A stretch of DNA of 64,000 nucleotides from Solirubrobacterales bacterium (GCA_016712175.1 JADJRQ010000004.1:160255-224254); one strand, 5' to 3'. Shown: positions 54,483-64,000, counted from the stretch's first letter. Program-made: numbers and translations. The notes: generated by a model not told the origin, from the sequence alone.

Positions 54483-54829
54483 TAGCTCTTCGCCTCCGAG
54501 ACGACCAGCCAGATTGCGATACCTGCCGAAGCGATCAGCAACAGCCAGGCCAGGGTTCCGAGGCCCGTGTTGAACATCATCGACGCGCCGGCGATCAGCA
54601 ACACGACCAGACCGAAGGCCGCCAGCAGTACAAGCCGGCGTGAATCGGGAAGCGCAAGCATCATCAACTGATTGGCCCGGTACGCCTGATAGACAGCGAA
54701 AGAGAGCACAGCGAGGAAAGCCATCGTGATCGCGGTAAGCACGGCGGACGCAAAGTTCCCGCCATTCGGCAGGAAAGCGATCCCCAGGGCCAGCACGGCG
54801 ATGATCAGGATGTTGCGGGCTGCCTTCAT
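54479..54829 (-). CDS. Small four-span membrane protein
   Basis: The ATG at 54829 starts MKAARNILIIAVLALGIAFL. Four hydrophobic segments follow in 116 residues, with basic loops (YRANQLMMLALPDSRRL). I do not recognise a family. It sits between the EEP enzyme and the phosphate permease accessory gene. Confidence 0.6.
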   Translation of the reverse strand: MKAARNILIIAVLALGIAFLPNGGNFASAVLTAITMAFLAVLSFAVYQAYRANQLMMLALPDSRRLVLLAAFGLVVLLIAGASMMFNTGLGTLAWLLLIASAGIAIWLVVSEAKSY

Positions 54830-54867
54830 AGCGTTCAGCCTAAAGCCTAGTCCCGCCAACCCTCCGG

Positions 54868-55113
54868 TCAGCCGTTCACCATCAGGAAGATCCCGAGGAT
54901 GATCATGGCCAAGGTGACCATGAAGCAGATGCCACCGACCGCCAGTGACGAGTAGGCCAGGAACATGCGTCCGTCCTGGCTGTAATCGACGTACTTTGCT
55001 GTACCCCGGATCCCGAGTGAGACGACGGTAGTCAAGAGGATCGCGGAGATCGCGCCAGCGGCCACGGATTGCAGCAGTTCCGACCAGTTGACGAGGGTCG
55101 CGAGTGAGATCAT
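54868..55113 (-). CDS. Small two-span membrane protein following pit
   Basis: The 81-residue protein starts at ATG 55113, overlapping the pit stop (ATGA). It has two spans (VAAGAISAILLTTVVSLGI and YSSLAVGGICFMVTLAMIIL) separated by RGTAKYVDYSQDGR. The tight coupling suggests that it is a small subunit or modulator of the permease. Confidence 0.65.
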   Translation of the reverse strand: MISLATLVNWSELLQSVAAGAISAILLTTVVSLGIRGTAKYVDYSQDGRMFLAYSSLAVGGICFMVTLAMIILGIFLMVNG

Positions 55114-56225
55114 GAGTGCCCCGCTGCGACGGGGGCACCGCGCCGCGCCCTGCGGATGAAGGTGGCGATGATCAGCACCACCGAGACGGCGCTGATGATC
55201 ACCGGACCGACGGTGCCACCGCCCGCGAGGACCGTTATCCCGTAGATCGCCGCGCCGATCGCGGCAGCCGCGGGCAGCGTGAGCAGCCAGGCAGTGACGA
55301 TGTTCCCGGCCACGCCCCAACGCACCGCCGAGAGGCGCTTGGCGATCCCGGAACCCATGATTCCACCGTTGATGACGTGCGTCGTCGAGAGCGGGAAGCC
55401 GAAGTGTGAGGAAGCCATGATCACCGCGGCACCGGCCCCCTGGGACGCGAAGCCCTGGGCCGTGTCCATCTTGATGATCTTCGTACCGGTCGTCTTGATG
55501 ATCTTCCAGCCACCGCTGTAGGTGCCGAGGGCGATCGCGCTGGCGGCGGAGAAGATGACCCAGAACGGCGGGTCGGAACCGGCAGCAAGCGTGCCGTCGG
55601 CGATCAGGGCCAGGGTAATGACGCCCATCGTCTTCTGTGCGTCATTCGTTCCGTGAGCAAGCGCGAGCAGCCCGCCGGAGGCGATCTGGCTGACCCGGTA
55701 ACCACGGTTCACCGGGCCGGGCCGAAGGTTGTTGACGATTCGGTAGCTGATCGAAATCGCCAGGGCGGCTACCAGGAAGGCGAGGATCGGGGCGATCACA
55801 CCAGGCACCAGGACCTTGCCGACCAGGCCATCGAGCTCGATCGCGCCCGTGCCGACCGCGGCCAGAGTCGAACCGACGATGCCACCGATCAGAGCATGCG
55901 AACTCGACGAAGGCAGGCCGTAGTACCAGGTGATCAGGTTCCAGGAGATCGCGCCGACGAGGCCGGCGAAGACCACGTTGAGGGCATCGGCACCGGCTAG
56001 GGCCTCGGGGTTGACCACGTCTGAAGCGATGGTCGCAGCCACCTGAATCGAAATGAAGGCACCGACGAAGTTGAGTACGGCCGCAAAAGCGATCGCGACC
56101 TTGGGCGAGGCCGCACCCGTCGAGATCGAAGTGGCCACCACATTCGCGGTGTCATGGAAACCGTTGGTGAAATCGAAGGCGAGAGCCGTAACGACCACAA
56201 TGATCAGGATCAGGTGGGCATCCAC
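55110..56225 (-). CDS. pit: PiT-family inorganic phosphate permease
   Basis: The two signature copies FDFTNGFHDTANVVATSIS and ALAHGTNDAQKTMGVITLAL plus PSSSSHALIGGIVG and PLSTTHVINGGIMG define PiT. Ten or so spans fill 371 residues. It brings in metal-phosphate with protons. The DUF47 gene lies 6 bases upstream, the common PiT partner. Confidence 0.93.
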   Translation of the reverse strand: MDAHLILIIVVVTALAFDFTNGFHDTANVVATSISTGAASPKVAIAFAAVLNFVGAFISIQVAATIASDVVNPEALAGADALNVVFAGLVGAISWNLITWYYGLPSSSSHALIGGIVGSTLAAVGTGAIELDGLVGKVLVPGVIAPILAFLVAALAISISYRIVNNLRPGPVNRGYRVSQIASGGLLALAHGTNDAQKTMGVITLALIADGTLAAGSDPPFWVIFSAASAIALGTYSGGWKIIKTTGTKIIKMDTAQGFASQGAGAAVIMASSHFGFPLSTTHVINGGIMGSGIAKRLSAVRWGVAGNIVTAWLLTLPAAAAIGAAIYGITVLAGGGTVGPVIISAVSVVLIIATFIRRARRGAPVAAGHS

Positions 56226-56231
56226 GGGTTC

Positions 56232-56849
56232 CTAGCTGTTCTTGATGACGATGCCTTCGAGAATGTGCGCCGCGGTCTCGGTGGCGTCGATCGCCTTCTC
56301 GAGCACTGCGAACATGTCCTTCCAGCGGATTACGACCATCGGGTCGATGCCGTTGGAGAAGAGCGATGCGACCGCGTCACGCGAGACCCGGTCGCCATCA
56401 TTCTCGAGCCGGTGGATCTCGATCCAGTACTTGTCGAGATCGGTGAACGAAGGAAGGTTCTCGAGCCCGGCCGCCAACTGTTCACAGGAGCCGACCAGGA
56501 TCCGGGTCAGTTCCTGGGCCTGGGACATCGGCGCTTCGATCTTGTACAAACCGAGGAAATCGGCTGCTTCCTCGATGTAGTCGACGACGTCGTCGAGCCG
56601 GGCGGCCAGCGAGTAGATGTCCTCGCGGTCGATCGGGGTGACGAAGGTCGAGTTGAGCCGCTTGATGATGTCGTGGGTGATCCGGTCACCCTCCTGCTCA
56701 GCCAGCAGAATTTCGCGGGTCAGGCCATTGTCGTCCGGCCACGAACCCATCATCTCGTCGAGCATCGTGGCGGCGCGCAGGGAATTCTTCCCGGCCTCGT
56801 TGAAGAGGTCGAAAAAGGTCGAATCGCTAGGTAGGAGTGAGAAACGCAT
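56232..56849 (-). CDS. DUF47/PhoU-like partner of the phosphate permease
   Basis: All-helical, PhoU-like: LLAEQEGDRITHDIIKRLNS, DREDIYSLAARLDDVVDYIEE and IHRLENDGDRVSRDA with metal-binding ExxxD repeats. The start is ATG 56849 (the TTG at 56864 is less likely). Such proteins restrain PiT transporters. It precedes pit by 6 bases. Confidence 0.88.
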   Translation of the reverse strand: MRFSLLPSDSTFFDLFNEAGKNSLRAATMLDEMMGSWPDDNGLTREILLAEQEGDRITHDIIKRLNSTFVTPIDREDIYSLAARLDDVVDYIEEAADFLGLYKIEAPMSQAQELTRILVGSCEQLAAGLENLPSFTDLDKYWIEIHRLENDGDRVSRDAVASLFSNGIDPMVVIRWKDMFAVLEKAIDATETAAHILEGIVIKNS

Positions 56850-56893
56850 TCTGAGCCGGGCCAACTTACCAGAGCCCAGGTGGAAAAATCAGG

Positions 56894-58987
56894 TCACTGC
56901 GACAGAGCGGGCGCCGCAATCGTCTCCAATGCCCTGTGGCGCTCCCGCAATTCGTCCTGGACGTTTCGCCGTTCGCCGCCCTCGGGACTGAGCCGGGACC
57001 AGTTTCCGGAGCTGTCCAGTACCCAGGAATTGGTGTTGTCGGCGAAGCAGCGCTCGAGCACGTCCAGGACCTGATCACGTGCCGTCTCATCATCGATCGG
57101 GGTGACCAGCTCGACCCGGCTGTCGAGATTTCGCGGCATCAGGTCAGCCGACCCGATCAGCACCCTTGACTCGTTGCCGCGGAAGAATGCGTAAACCCGG
57201 GAATGCTCGAGGAACGACCCGACGATGGAAACCACCCGGATGTTTTCCGACCGGCCGGGCACACCTGGCCTCAGGCAGCAGATGCCACGGATGTTGAGCT
57301 CAACCTCGACTCCGGCCATCGAAGCTCTGTAGAGCGCTTCGATGCACGCCTTGTCCACGAGCGAGTTCATCTTGAAGGAGATCTTTGCTTCGCGGCCTTC
57401 CTGATGGGCTTCAATCGTTTCGTTGATCTCGCCGAGGATCTTCGCGCGCATGGTGTCCGGTGAAACGAGGACCTGGCGGTAGGCGTTGTCCTTGGCGTAT
57501 CCGGTAAGTACGTTGAATATCTCGGCGACGTCGGCGCCAATTTCTGGATCGGCTGTGAACAGGCCGAAGTCCGTATAGAGCCGGGCCGTGGTCGAGTGAT
57601 AGTTGCCGGTCCCGATGTGGACGTAGTTCCGAACCTGATCGCCTTCACGACGGACGACCAGAAGTGCCTTGATGTGGGTCTTGAGTCCGGGGATGCCGTA
57701 GACCACATGCACGCCGACTTCTTCGAGGCGCTTGGCCCATTCAATGTTCGCTTCTTCGTCGAACCGGGCCTTGAGTTCGAGCATGCATACGACCTGCTTG
57801 CCACGTTCCGAAGCCCGGATCAAAGCCTGGACAAGCGGCGAGTCTTCGCTTGTCCGGTACACCGTCTGTTTGATCGCCAGCACTTCAGGATCGTTGACTG
57901 CCTGGGCGATCAGGCGCTCGACTGAAGTGGTGAAGGAGTCGTAGGGATGATGAACGAAAATATCCTGCTGCCGGATCGTCGCAAAGATGTCGGCCGGGTC
58001 GCCGTCGTCGGACTGAAGGCGCGGCTGAGTAACCGGGCTCCAGGGCTTGTCGCGCAGATCAGGGTAGCCGGGAAGCTTGACCACGTCCCAGAGATCGGTC
58101 AGGTCCAGCAGGCCGCCGATCTCGAAAACCTCGTCTTCCTGAAGGTGGAGTGCCTCGACCAGCGTCTCCTTCAGCGAAGGGTCCATCTGATCAGATACTT
58201 CGAGGCGCACGACTTCTCCGAACCGGCGCCGTCGCACTTCTTCCTGGACCGCCTCCAGCAGGTCGTCGGCTTCGTCGCTGATGTTGAAGTCGCCGTCACG
58301 GGTGACCCGGAAGTAGCCGTACTCAAGGACTTCAACCCCGGGGAAGAGTATTTCGAGGTTGTCGGCGATCACATCTTCGATCGGCACCAGGATGTGTTCG
58401 TTCTCGCGTTCAACCTGGACGAACCGGCCGAGCAACTCCTTCGGAACCTTTATCCGGGCCAGAACCTGAGTCGACGTGTCGGGATCGCGCAAGAGCACCG
58501 CGAGGCTAAGCGAAAGGTTCGAGATGTACGGGAACGGCCGTCCCAGGCCGATTACCAGTGGCGTGAGTGCCGGAAAGATCTGGTTCTCGAAACGCTCGGT
58601 CAATTCCCGGCGATCCTGTTTCTTGAGGTCGGCGAGGGAAGCAATGGTGATCCCCTGGCTGCTGAGCTCGGGGCGCAACGTTCCGTCGAGCTGAAGGCGC
58701 AAGCGGCGATCGAGTTCGAGCGACCGGCTGCGGATCGCCTGCACCAACTCTCGAGGCGACAATCCGTCCGGGCCCCGGGCGTCGATTCCGGCATCCACCT
58801 GATCCCAGACCCCGGCAACTCGCACCATGAAGAATTCGTCAAGGTTCGACGCGTAGATCGCGCAGAACTTGATCCTTTCGAGAAGTGGAACGGACTCGTC
58901 TTCCGCGAGTTCCAGAACCCGCTGGTTGAAATCAAGCCAGGACAGCTCGCGATTGAAATAGAGAGATGGGTCGTTTAGTTCGGGCAA
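56894..58987 (-). CDS. ppk: Polyphosphate kinase 1
   Basis: The four PPK1 domains are present: YFNRELSWLDFNQRVL, SNLDEFFMVRV, YHPYDSF-like VHHPYDSFTTSVERL, VHIGTGNYHSTTARLYTDFG (with the phospho-histidine) and ELNIRGICCLRPGVPG. It makes polyphosphate from ATP. The start is TTG at 58987, as no ATG lies in frame. Length 697 is typical. Confidence 0.94.
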   Translation of the reverse strand: MPELNDPSLYFNRELSWLDFNQRVLELAEDESVPLLERIKFCAIYASNLDEFFMVRVAGVWDQVDAGIDARGPDGLSPRELVQAIRSRSLELDRRLRLQLDGTLRPELSSQGITIASLADLKKQDRRELTERFENQIFPALTPLVIGLGRPFPYISNLSLSLAVLLRDPDTSTQVLARIKVPKELLGRFVQVERENEHILVPIEDVIADNLEILFPGVEVLEYGYFRVTRDGDFNISDEADDLLEAVQEEVRRRRFGEVVRLEVSDQMDPSLKETLVEALHLQEDEVFEIGGLLDLTDLWDVVKLPGYPDLRDKPWSPVTQPRLQSDDGDPADIFATIRQQDIFVHHPYDSFTTSVERLIAQAVNDPEVLAIKQTVYRTSEDSPLVQALIRASERGKQVVCMLELKARFDEEANIEWAKRLEEVGVHVVYGIPGLKTHIKALLVVRREGDQVRNYVHIGTGNYHSTTARLYTDFGLFTADPEIGADVAEIFNVLTGYAKDNAYRQVLVSPDTMRAKILGEINETIEAHQEGREAKISFKMNSLVDKACIEALYRASMAGVEVELNIRGICCLRPGVPGRSENIRVVSIVGSFLEHSRVYAFFRGNESRVLIGSADLMPRNLDSRVELVTPIDDETARDQVLDVLERCFADNTNSWVLDSSGNWSRLSPEGGERRNVQDELRERHRALETIAAPALSQ

Positions 58988-59031
58988 GCCGCCATCCTAT
59001 CCTTTGACTCCATACAACGGGTGAACCTCGC

Positions 59032-60055
59032 CTACTTGAGCGAAGCCTCAAGCGAGACCCAGACGCCCTGGCGGGACTGCTCCAGCCAGAGCCGGCGGAA
59101 TCGACCGAACATCAACTGGCGGCGTGACAGGAGGTGGACAACGAGCAATTCGAGCCCCCGGTAAGCGACCCGGTTCGGTGCGCCCTGGACCAGGATCGGG
59201 TCGAGATCACGGCTCCCGCTGGCCCGGCCCAGGATCGTCTTGACGTCTTCTTCTTCGAGCAGGCGAATCTGTTCGCGAACTTCAGGCAGGGCAATATCGC
59301 AGTCCCGGATCTCGCCCAGCACCGCCTGGAGGGCCCGGGCCGACCGTCGCGCGCCGTGCGCCTGGCTGCCAAGCGCTTCGGCCGTCAATTCGAGTGAATA
59401 CCTGAGGCGTTCAGCTGCGACCCGCATCTGGTGTTGCTCAACGACCGCGTTTGGCTCAAGGGCGGCCGGCACCCTCTTGCGCAGCCGGGCCAGCCGGGTA
59501 ACCACTCTTTGCGCCGCTTCGTCCGGGATGTCCTGGAGCGGATTGTCCGGCCCGCGGAGATTGGCGTTTTCCGAGTCGCTAACGGGAGCGTCAGTCAAGT
59601 CCTCGATCCGGAGCCGGAATGCCTGCATGCGGCGACCGTGGACAACCTGGGCCAGGGCACGGTTGGCGTCGCCCTGCTGGCGGCGGAGGCGATCGATCAG
59701 CCGGGCAACCCCTTCACTTTCCGGACCGCCCATCTCAGCGACGACACCCTCGACGGTGGCGATCACCGAGTCGACATCACGCCGGTTGGCGACGGCCTTG
59801 GTCATTGCCCGCACCTCCTGCCGCGCGCCGCGTGATTGCTCCTTGGAAAAGCAGGGCTTGAACATTTCGATTGCGGCGCGCAAACGGCGGCAAGCCAGCC
59901 ACATCGGCTCGGCCGGGTTGGCATTGGTCACGTCCAGCAGACCTCGGCTCCAGGCCGACTATCTGGTCGACCCGGTCCTCAAGTACCAGTGCCGCGGCAA
60001 GCTGGAAGCGATCGTCCAATGTCAATCCAGGATCTGCTTCAGGCGTTGAAGGCAT
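59032..60055 (-). CDS. CHAD-domain protein, frame broken once
   Basis: The main part has RRLRAAIEMFKP, VEQHQMRVAAERLRYSLELT and RRSARALQAVLGEIRDCD, the His-rich helical CHAD repeat that binds polyphosphate. The N-terminal start (ATG 60055, PSTPEADPGLTLDDRFQLAA) is in another frame, broken near 59937. It sits between ppk and ppx, as expected for a polyphosphate-granule protein. Confidence 0.83.
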
Positions 60056-60066
60056 GGGGCAGGAGC

Positions 60067-61017
60067 CTACCTTCCAGCAGGAGTCCGGGCTGGAGACCAC
60101 CGGGCCGCGCCGTCTAACGCAATAGCCGGTGCGGAAGCTTCGACCCCGCCATTCAGCATGTCGAGGATGATGCCCTCGCGGATGCCGCCCTTGCCGATCT
60201 GGAGCGGACCGCCGAGTAGTTCGGAGATCTTCTCGAGAATCAGTACGCCGGTCGGCAGGATCTTAACGCGGACCGGGTCGAGTTCGAACTGACGGGCTAC
60301 TTCGGCGCTCGAACCACCGCAGAGGACCCGAATGCCGCGCTCCAGCGTTTCGTATTCGAGCACCACGCCCACCAGTCGCCGCAGGGAAGTGGAGCTGCCA
60401 CCGACCGCAACGACCTGATCCGGCTGGTCGATCTCGACCCCCTTGAATTCGTCTTCCACCCGGTCTCGGATCTTTCGAATCTCCGAGGCCGAAGGCGGGT
60501 CGCTCTCGATCATCTCGTCGGCGAGCAGGCCTGAGCCGATGGGCCACGACATGACCTCCTGGACTCCTTCCGTCATCGACCCGAGGATGATTTCGGTCGA
60601 ACCGCCGCCGACGTCAACCACGGCGACGCTGCCTTCGGCCGGATGTCCGAGTGCCTTGGTCGCACCGAGGAAGGCGAGACGGCCTTCTTCCTCTTCGCTG
60701 ATGATTTCCACTGGAATTCCCGCCTTCGCCTCAATCGCCTTGACCATCGTTTCGCCGTTCTTCGAGTCTCGTACCGCGGCGGTCGCCACCGCGCGGAAGG
60801 ATTCGGCACCTACTTCACGGGCGAGGCGCACCTGAGTGTCAACCACGTCGGCCACCTCGGCAATTTTCTCTTTCGAGATTCGGCCTTTACCGTCACGGGC
60901 CTTGCCGATCCGGGTGTAGGCCCGCTGCTCCATGACCTTCGCGATCTGCCCATCTTTGGGCTCGGCCACGAGGATGCGGGTCGTATTTGAACCTATGTCA
61001 ATGGCAGCACAGAGCAT
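60067..61017 (-). CDS. ppx: Exopolyphosphatase (Ppx/GppA)
   Basis: The ASKHA ATPase fold: AAIDIGSNTTRILVAEP (phosphate 1), ATAAVRDSKNG, EEEEGRLAFLGA and VAVVDVGGGSTEIILG (phosphate 2), then VVAVGGSSTSLRRL. The ATG at 61017 starts the fold. It releases phosphate from polyphosphate or hydrolyses pppGpp. At 316 residues it is the short form. Confidence 0.92.
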   Translation of the reverse strand: MLCAAIDIGSNTTRILVAEPKDGQIAKVMEQRAYTRIGKARDGKGRISKEKIAEVADVVDTQVRLAREVGAESFRAVATAAVRDSKNGETMVKAIEAKAGIPVEIISEEEEGRLAFLGATKALGHPAEGSVAVVDVGGGSTEIILGSMTEGVQEVMSWPIGSGLLADEMIESDPPSASEIRKIRDRVEDEFKGVEIDQPDQVVAVGGSSTSLRRLVGVVLEYETLERGIRVLCGGSSAEVARQFELDPVRVKILPTGVLILEKISELLGGPLQIGKGGIREGIILDMLNGGVEASAPAIALDGAARWSPARTPAGR

Positions 61018-61072
61018 CTGGTTTCCGTAAGCGATCTTCGCAGAAGGACCGGATGTGCCCGGCCCGGGGTTC

Positions 61073-61771
61073 CTAGACAGGATGCGAAGCGTCTTCGAAT
61101 TCCCGGAACAGTCCCGTGACCACGAACGCAACCTGTTCGCCGACGTCGACGGCGTTGTCGCCCATTCGCTCCAGGGCGCGAGCAGCCAGCAGCATCGTCA
61201 TCGCCCACTCCCGCCGGTCGATGTCGTCGCCGATCTCGATCGCAAGAGCAAAGCACTCCTTGTTCAGGCGGTCAACGATGTCGTCCAGGGCGACAAGATC
61301 AAGCGCCATCTGCTCGTCCCGGTCCGCAAAGGCCCGTTTCGCCTGGAGGATCTGGATGCGGACGTTCTTGCCCATCGACAGGATCCGGTCGACCATGTCC
61401 TGGTTGCTGGGCGGCTCGTTTCCGACCAGCGGCAGGAGCTTGCAGATGTTGACGCACTGGTCGCCCATCCGCTCGATGTTCTTGATCACGTGAAGCAGTG
61501 CCGAGATCAGCCTCAGGTCGGTCGCGACCGGTGACTGGGTCGCGAGCAGCGTGATCAGGCCCTGGTGGACTTCGAGGTAGCGGCCATCGATCTGGTCATC
61601 GTCACCAATGACGATCTGCGCGAGCGCGAGATCCTGATTCTCAACCGCTTCCATCGTGCGGTCGAGCGACTTGTTGACGAGGTCGAAACCGCCGAGTGCC
61701 TGGGTTTCAAGCCGGGTCAACTCCTCCTGGTAGTGAATCCTGATTTTGCCGCTGGCAGGAATCTCGGTCAT
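61073..61771 (-). CDS. phoU: Phosphate transport regulator PhoU
   Basis: Two PhoU repeats: LSALLHVIKNIERMGDQCVNI (written from LRLISALLHV) and TMLLAARALERMGDNAVDVG, each with the metal-binding ERMGD signature. The ATG at 61771 is chosen for the GGAAGG site and normal length. It signals phosphate sufficiency from the Pst transporter. It lies directly after pstB. Confidence 0.93.
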   Translation of the reverse strand: MTEIPASGKIRIHYQEELTRLETQALGGFDLVNKSLDRTMEAVENQDLALAQIVIGDDDQIDGRYLEVHQGLITLLATQSPVATDLRLISALLHVIKNIERMGDQCVNICKLLPLVGNEPPSNQDMVDRILSMGKNVRIQILQAKRAFADRDEQMALDLVALDDIVDRLNKECFALAIEIGDDIDRREWAMTMLLAARALERMGDNAVDVGEQVAFVVTGLFREFEDASHPV

Positions 61772-61844
61772 GGCTTGGCCACCTTCCTCGCTCCGCGGAC
61801 CTCGGTCCCCGGAATCTCTCGAATCGATGAATTGCTGAACGGGA

Positions 61845-62666
61845 TCAACCGAACCGCCCACTCACATAATCCTCGGTTTCTTTGTGAACCGGGTTCGAGA
61901 AGATCTTCTCGGTGTCATCGAGTTCGACCAGAACGCCTGGATCACCGCTCTTTTCAATGTTGAAGAAGCCGGTCATGTCACTGGCTCGCGCCGCCTGTTG
62001 CATGTTGTGGGTGACGATCACGATCGTGAACTTCTGCTTGAGCTCGTCGATCAGGTCTTCGATTGCAAGGGTCGCAATCGGGTCGAGCGCAGAACAGGGC
62101 TCGTCCATCAAGAGGACTTCCGGCTCGACGGCCGTTGCCCTTGCGATACAGAGCCGCTGTTGCTGACCGCCAGAAAGTCCGGAACCAGGCTTGTCGAGGC
62201 GATCCTTAACCTCTTCCCAGAGATGGGCTCCGCGAAGCGCCTTCTCGACGATCGCATCCATCTGAGCCTTCTTCATCCGCTTGCTGTTGAGCTTGAGTCC
62301 CGCCGCCGTGTTGTCGTAGATCGACATGGTCGGGAACGGGTTCGGGTTCTGGAAGACCATCCCGATCTGCCGGCGGACGACGACCGGATCCATCGCGGGT
62401 GCATAAATGTCCTGGCCGTCCAGCGTGATCGATCCTTCGACCCGGGCGCCGGGGATCAGCTCGTGCATGCGGTTGATCGAGCGCAGAAAGGTGGACTTGC
62501 CACAACCGGACGAGCCGATCAGGGCCGTGACCTTGTTCGGCTGGACCGTCATGCTGACGTCCTTGACCGCAAGGAACCCGCCGTAGTAGATGTTGAGGTC
62601 CTTTACGTCGATTCGCTTGGCAACACCCGGCGCGGGCGCGATCGGTTCGACAACGGCTTCTGTCAT
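61845..62666 (-). CDS. pstB: Phosphate ABC transporter ATPase PstB
   Basis: The PstB motifs are GSSGCGKSTFLRSINRM (Walker A), QNPNPFPTMSIYDN, SGGQQQRLCIARATAVEP and LLMDEPCSALDPIA. The ATG at 62666 has AAGGAG 7 bases upstream. An earlier ATG (62699) overlaps the pstA stop and would add 11 residues. Phosphate import is its role. Confidence 0.94.
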   Translation of the reverse strand: MTEAVVEPIAPAPGVAKRIDVKDLNIYYGGFLAVKDVSMTVQPNKVTALIGSSGCGKSTFLRSINRMHELIPGARVEGSITLDGQDIYAPAMDPVVVRRQIGMVFQNPNPFPTMSIYDNTAAGLKLNSKRMKKAQMDAIVEKALRGAHLWEEVKDRLDKPGSGLSGGQQQRLCIARATAVEPEVLLMDEPCSALDPIATLAIEDLIDELKQKFTIVIVTHNMQQAARASDMTGFFNIEKSGDPGVLVELDDTEKIFSNPVHKETEDYVSGRFG

Positions 62667-62695
62667 GCCCTGCTCCTTGGTTTTCAGTTTTAGGT

Positions 62696-63782
62696 TCATC
62701 GAAGCTCCGTTCCGTATCGGCGCGAAATGAATCGGGCCACGAGGAATAGCACCATCACGATCAGGATCAGGACGAGTGCGGCAGCCCAGGCTCGATCGAT
62801 GAAAGGTTCCGGTGGAACTCCCGGGTTCTTTGTACTGGTTGTATGCGAACACCGGCAGGTTGTCCATGCGTCCTGAAAACGGGTTCAGGTTGATCGACGA
62901 AAAGGCGCCGGTCGTAATCAGCAACGGGGCCGTCTCGCCGATGATCCGGGCGACGGCAAGCATCACTCCGGTAACGATCCCGGCCATGGCCGTCGGCAGC
63001 ACCACGAAGGTGACTGTCCGCCACTTCGGAACGCCGAGGGCAAATGAAGCCTCTCGCAGGCCGTTCGGGACGATTCGCAGCATCTCTTCGGTCGAGCGCA
63101 CGACGATCGGGATCATCAGGACGCTGAGCGCGACCGACCCCATGACGCCCATGCGGATGCCGGGGCCGAAGAAGATCGCAAAAAGAGCGAAGGAGAAAAG
63201 TCCGGCGACGATCGACGGGATGCCGGTCATGACGTCGACGAAGAAGGTCAGCGCCTGCTTGAGCTTGCCCTTGCCGTATTCGTGGAGGTAGACCGCGGCC
63301 ATGATGCCGATCGGGACCGAGGCCAGCGTGGCGAGGCCCGTGATGATGAAGGTGCCGACCATGGCGTGCAGAACGCCGCCGCCGTCGTTGATCACACCAC
63401 GCATCGATGTCGTGAAGAATTCGCCGTCCATCCGGTTGATGCCCTTTGAGATCACTGTCCAGAGGAGCGAGATCAGGGGAAGCACCGCCAGCCCGAACAG
63501 GGATGAGATGCCCATGGTGATCGCCCGGTCCAGACCCTGGCGATGACCCTCGACTACCCGGCCCCAAAAGTAGATCACGATGGTCGAAAGCACCGCCGTA
63601 CCGATCAGCAGGAGGGCGAGGTTGAAGCCGATCAACGCGAAGATCCCCGCCAGCACCAGCCCGGTGCCGGCGATCGCTGCCCACGGGGCCCAGCCGGGCA
63701 ACCTTCCCGAACCCTTTGATGAAGCGACGATGCCGGAAGCGTTCATCGGGTCGGTCGCGGGTGAGAGTTTGTTGCCAGCCAC
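62696..63782 (-). CDS. pstA: Phosphate ABC transporter permease PstA, frame broken once
   Basis: Six spans with YLHEYGKGKLKQALTFFVDV, GIPSIVAGLFSFALF and GETAPLLITTGAFSSINLN mark PstA. The frame breaks at the GGG in CCCGGG near 62820, and the last span (RAWAAALVLILIVMVLFLVA) is in another frame that ends CGATGA, overlapping pstB. The GTG at 63782 follows pstC by one base. Confidence 0.92.
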
Positions 63783-63783
63783 T

Positions 63784-64000
63784 TTAAGCCTGCCTTCCGA
63801 TGACGGCCCGGGCGATCATGTTGACGACCAGAGTGATCGCGAACAGGACCGGGCCGGTCGCGATCAGGGCGTTGATGTCTAACCCCTGAGGATTCGGGGA
63901 AGTCGAGAGCGATGTTCGCCGCGATCGTCGATGGGTTCGATACTGATCCCAGGTTGAAGGTGACTCCTCCGGGAGACCGGAGGATGATCGTGACCGCCAT
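63784..64000 (-). CDS. pstC: Phosphate ABC transporter permease PstC, C-terminal fragment
   Basis: The visible part reads TIILRSPGGVTFNLGSVSNP, then IAANIALDFPESSG; after removing one base of the CCCC run 63883-63886 it continues LDINALIATGPVLFAITLVV and ends NMIARAVIGRQA at a TAA. These are the final loop and span of PstC. The gene continues past the right edge. Confidence 0.85.
   Translation of the reverse strand, partial: WRSRSSSGLPEESPSTWDQYRTHRRSRRTSLSTSPNPQGLDINALIATGPVLFAITLVVNMIARAVIGRQA

Noticed and set aside
61845..63782. An apparent PstA-PstB fusion protein of 645 residues
   Set aside because: The true last span of PstA is in another frame and ends with a stop overlapping pstB. 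The fusion arises from one extra G near 62820.

Overview
The window is high-GC DNA from a Gram-positive-type actinobacterium. Polyphosphate kinase, a PknB-like kinase, secreted lipoproteins, a System I cytochrome c maturation set and an actinobacterial-type conjugative module suggest Thermoleophilia/Solirubrobacterales. That placement is inference, because no 16S gene is present.

At 1-15.7 kb lies the accessory region, part of an integrative conjugative element that continues left of the window. Reading leftward on the minus strand, its control module is an XRE regulator, an ImmA-type metalloprotease and a serine recombinase cut by the window edge. To the right are two paralogous small helical proteins, an orphan DNA methyltransferase, a replication-relaxation protein, a 51-residue overlapping gene, a TraG/VirD4/FtsK-type coupling ATPase and a small leader gene behind a sharp sigma-70-like promoter. 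Next is a four-gene membrane operon (small protein, membrane/coiled-coil protein, VWA-like lipoprotein, 55-residue membrane peptide). A divergent single-pass surface protein of unknown type follows. From 11 to 15.6 kb the DNA is more AT-rich and holds a promoter with a perfect palindromic operator, two unknown small genes, two CAP-domain secreted proteins, a broken secreted paralogue and a winged-helix regulator.

At 15.7-36.7 kb are mostly housekeeping genes: GH5 glycosidase, cupin, lipoprotein, photolyase, LOG-family protein, acetolactate decarboxylase, low-molecular-weight phosphatase, secG, cytochrome c maturation genes split into ccmE-ccmF-small protein and ccmG-ccmH, an SDR, a glycosyltransferase beside tRNA-Gly(CCC), argS-rlmH-M48 protease, a phosphoesterase-lipoprotein-kinase run and an ABC exporter. 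At 36.7-47.5 kb come tgt, gpmI, tpiA, pgk and gap (lower glycolysis), a VOC protein, a second ABC exporter, rapZ and uvrC. At 47.6-51 kb is a fatty-acyl/CoA cluster with a TetR regulator and its likely operator. At 51-53.6 kb is a small Tad-type pseudopilin locus whose last gene fuses a TadG-like anchor to two peptidoglycan-processing domains. At 54-64 kb is a phosphate/polyphosphate island: pit, a DUF47 PhoU-like gene, ppk, a CHAD protein, ppx, phoU, pstB, pstA and partial pstC.

About 25 reading-frame breaks occur, many in essential genes (gap, pgk, tpiA, tgt, argS, uvrC), and several sit at G/C or A homopolymers. I read most of them as consensus indels, so genes are annotated across the breaks and each break is stated. 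Many genes overlap by four bases (ATGA/GTGA), which helped set starts and revealed small genes.
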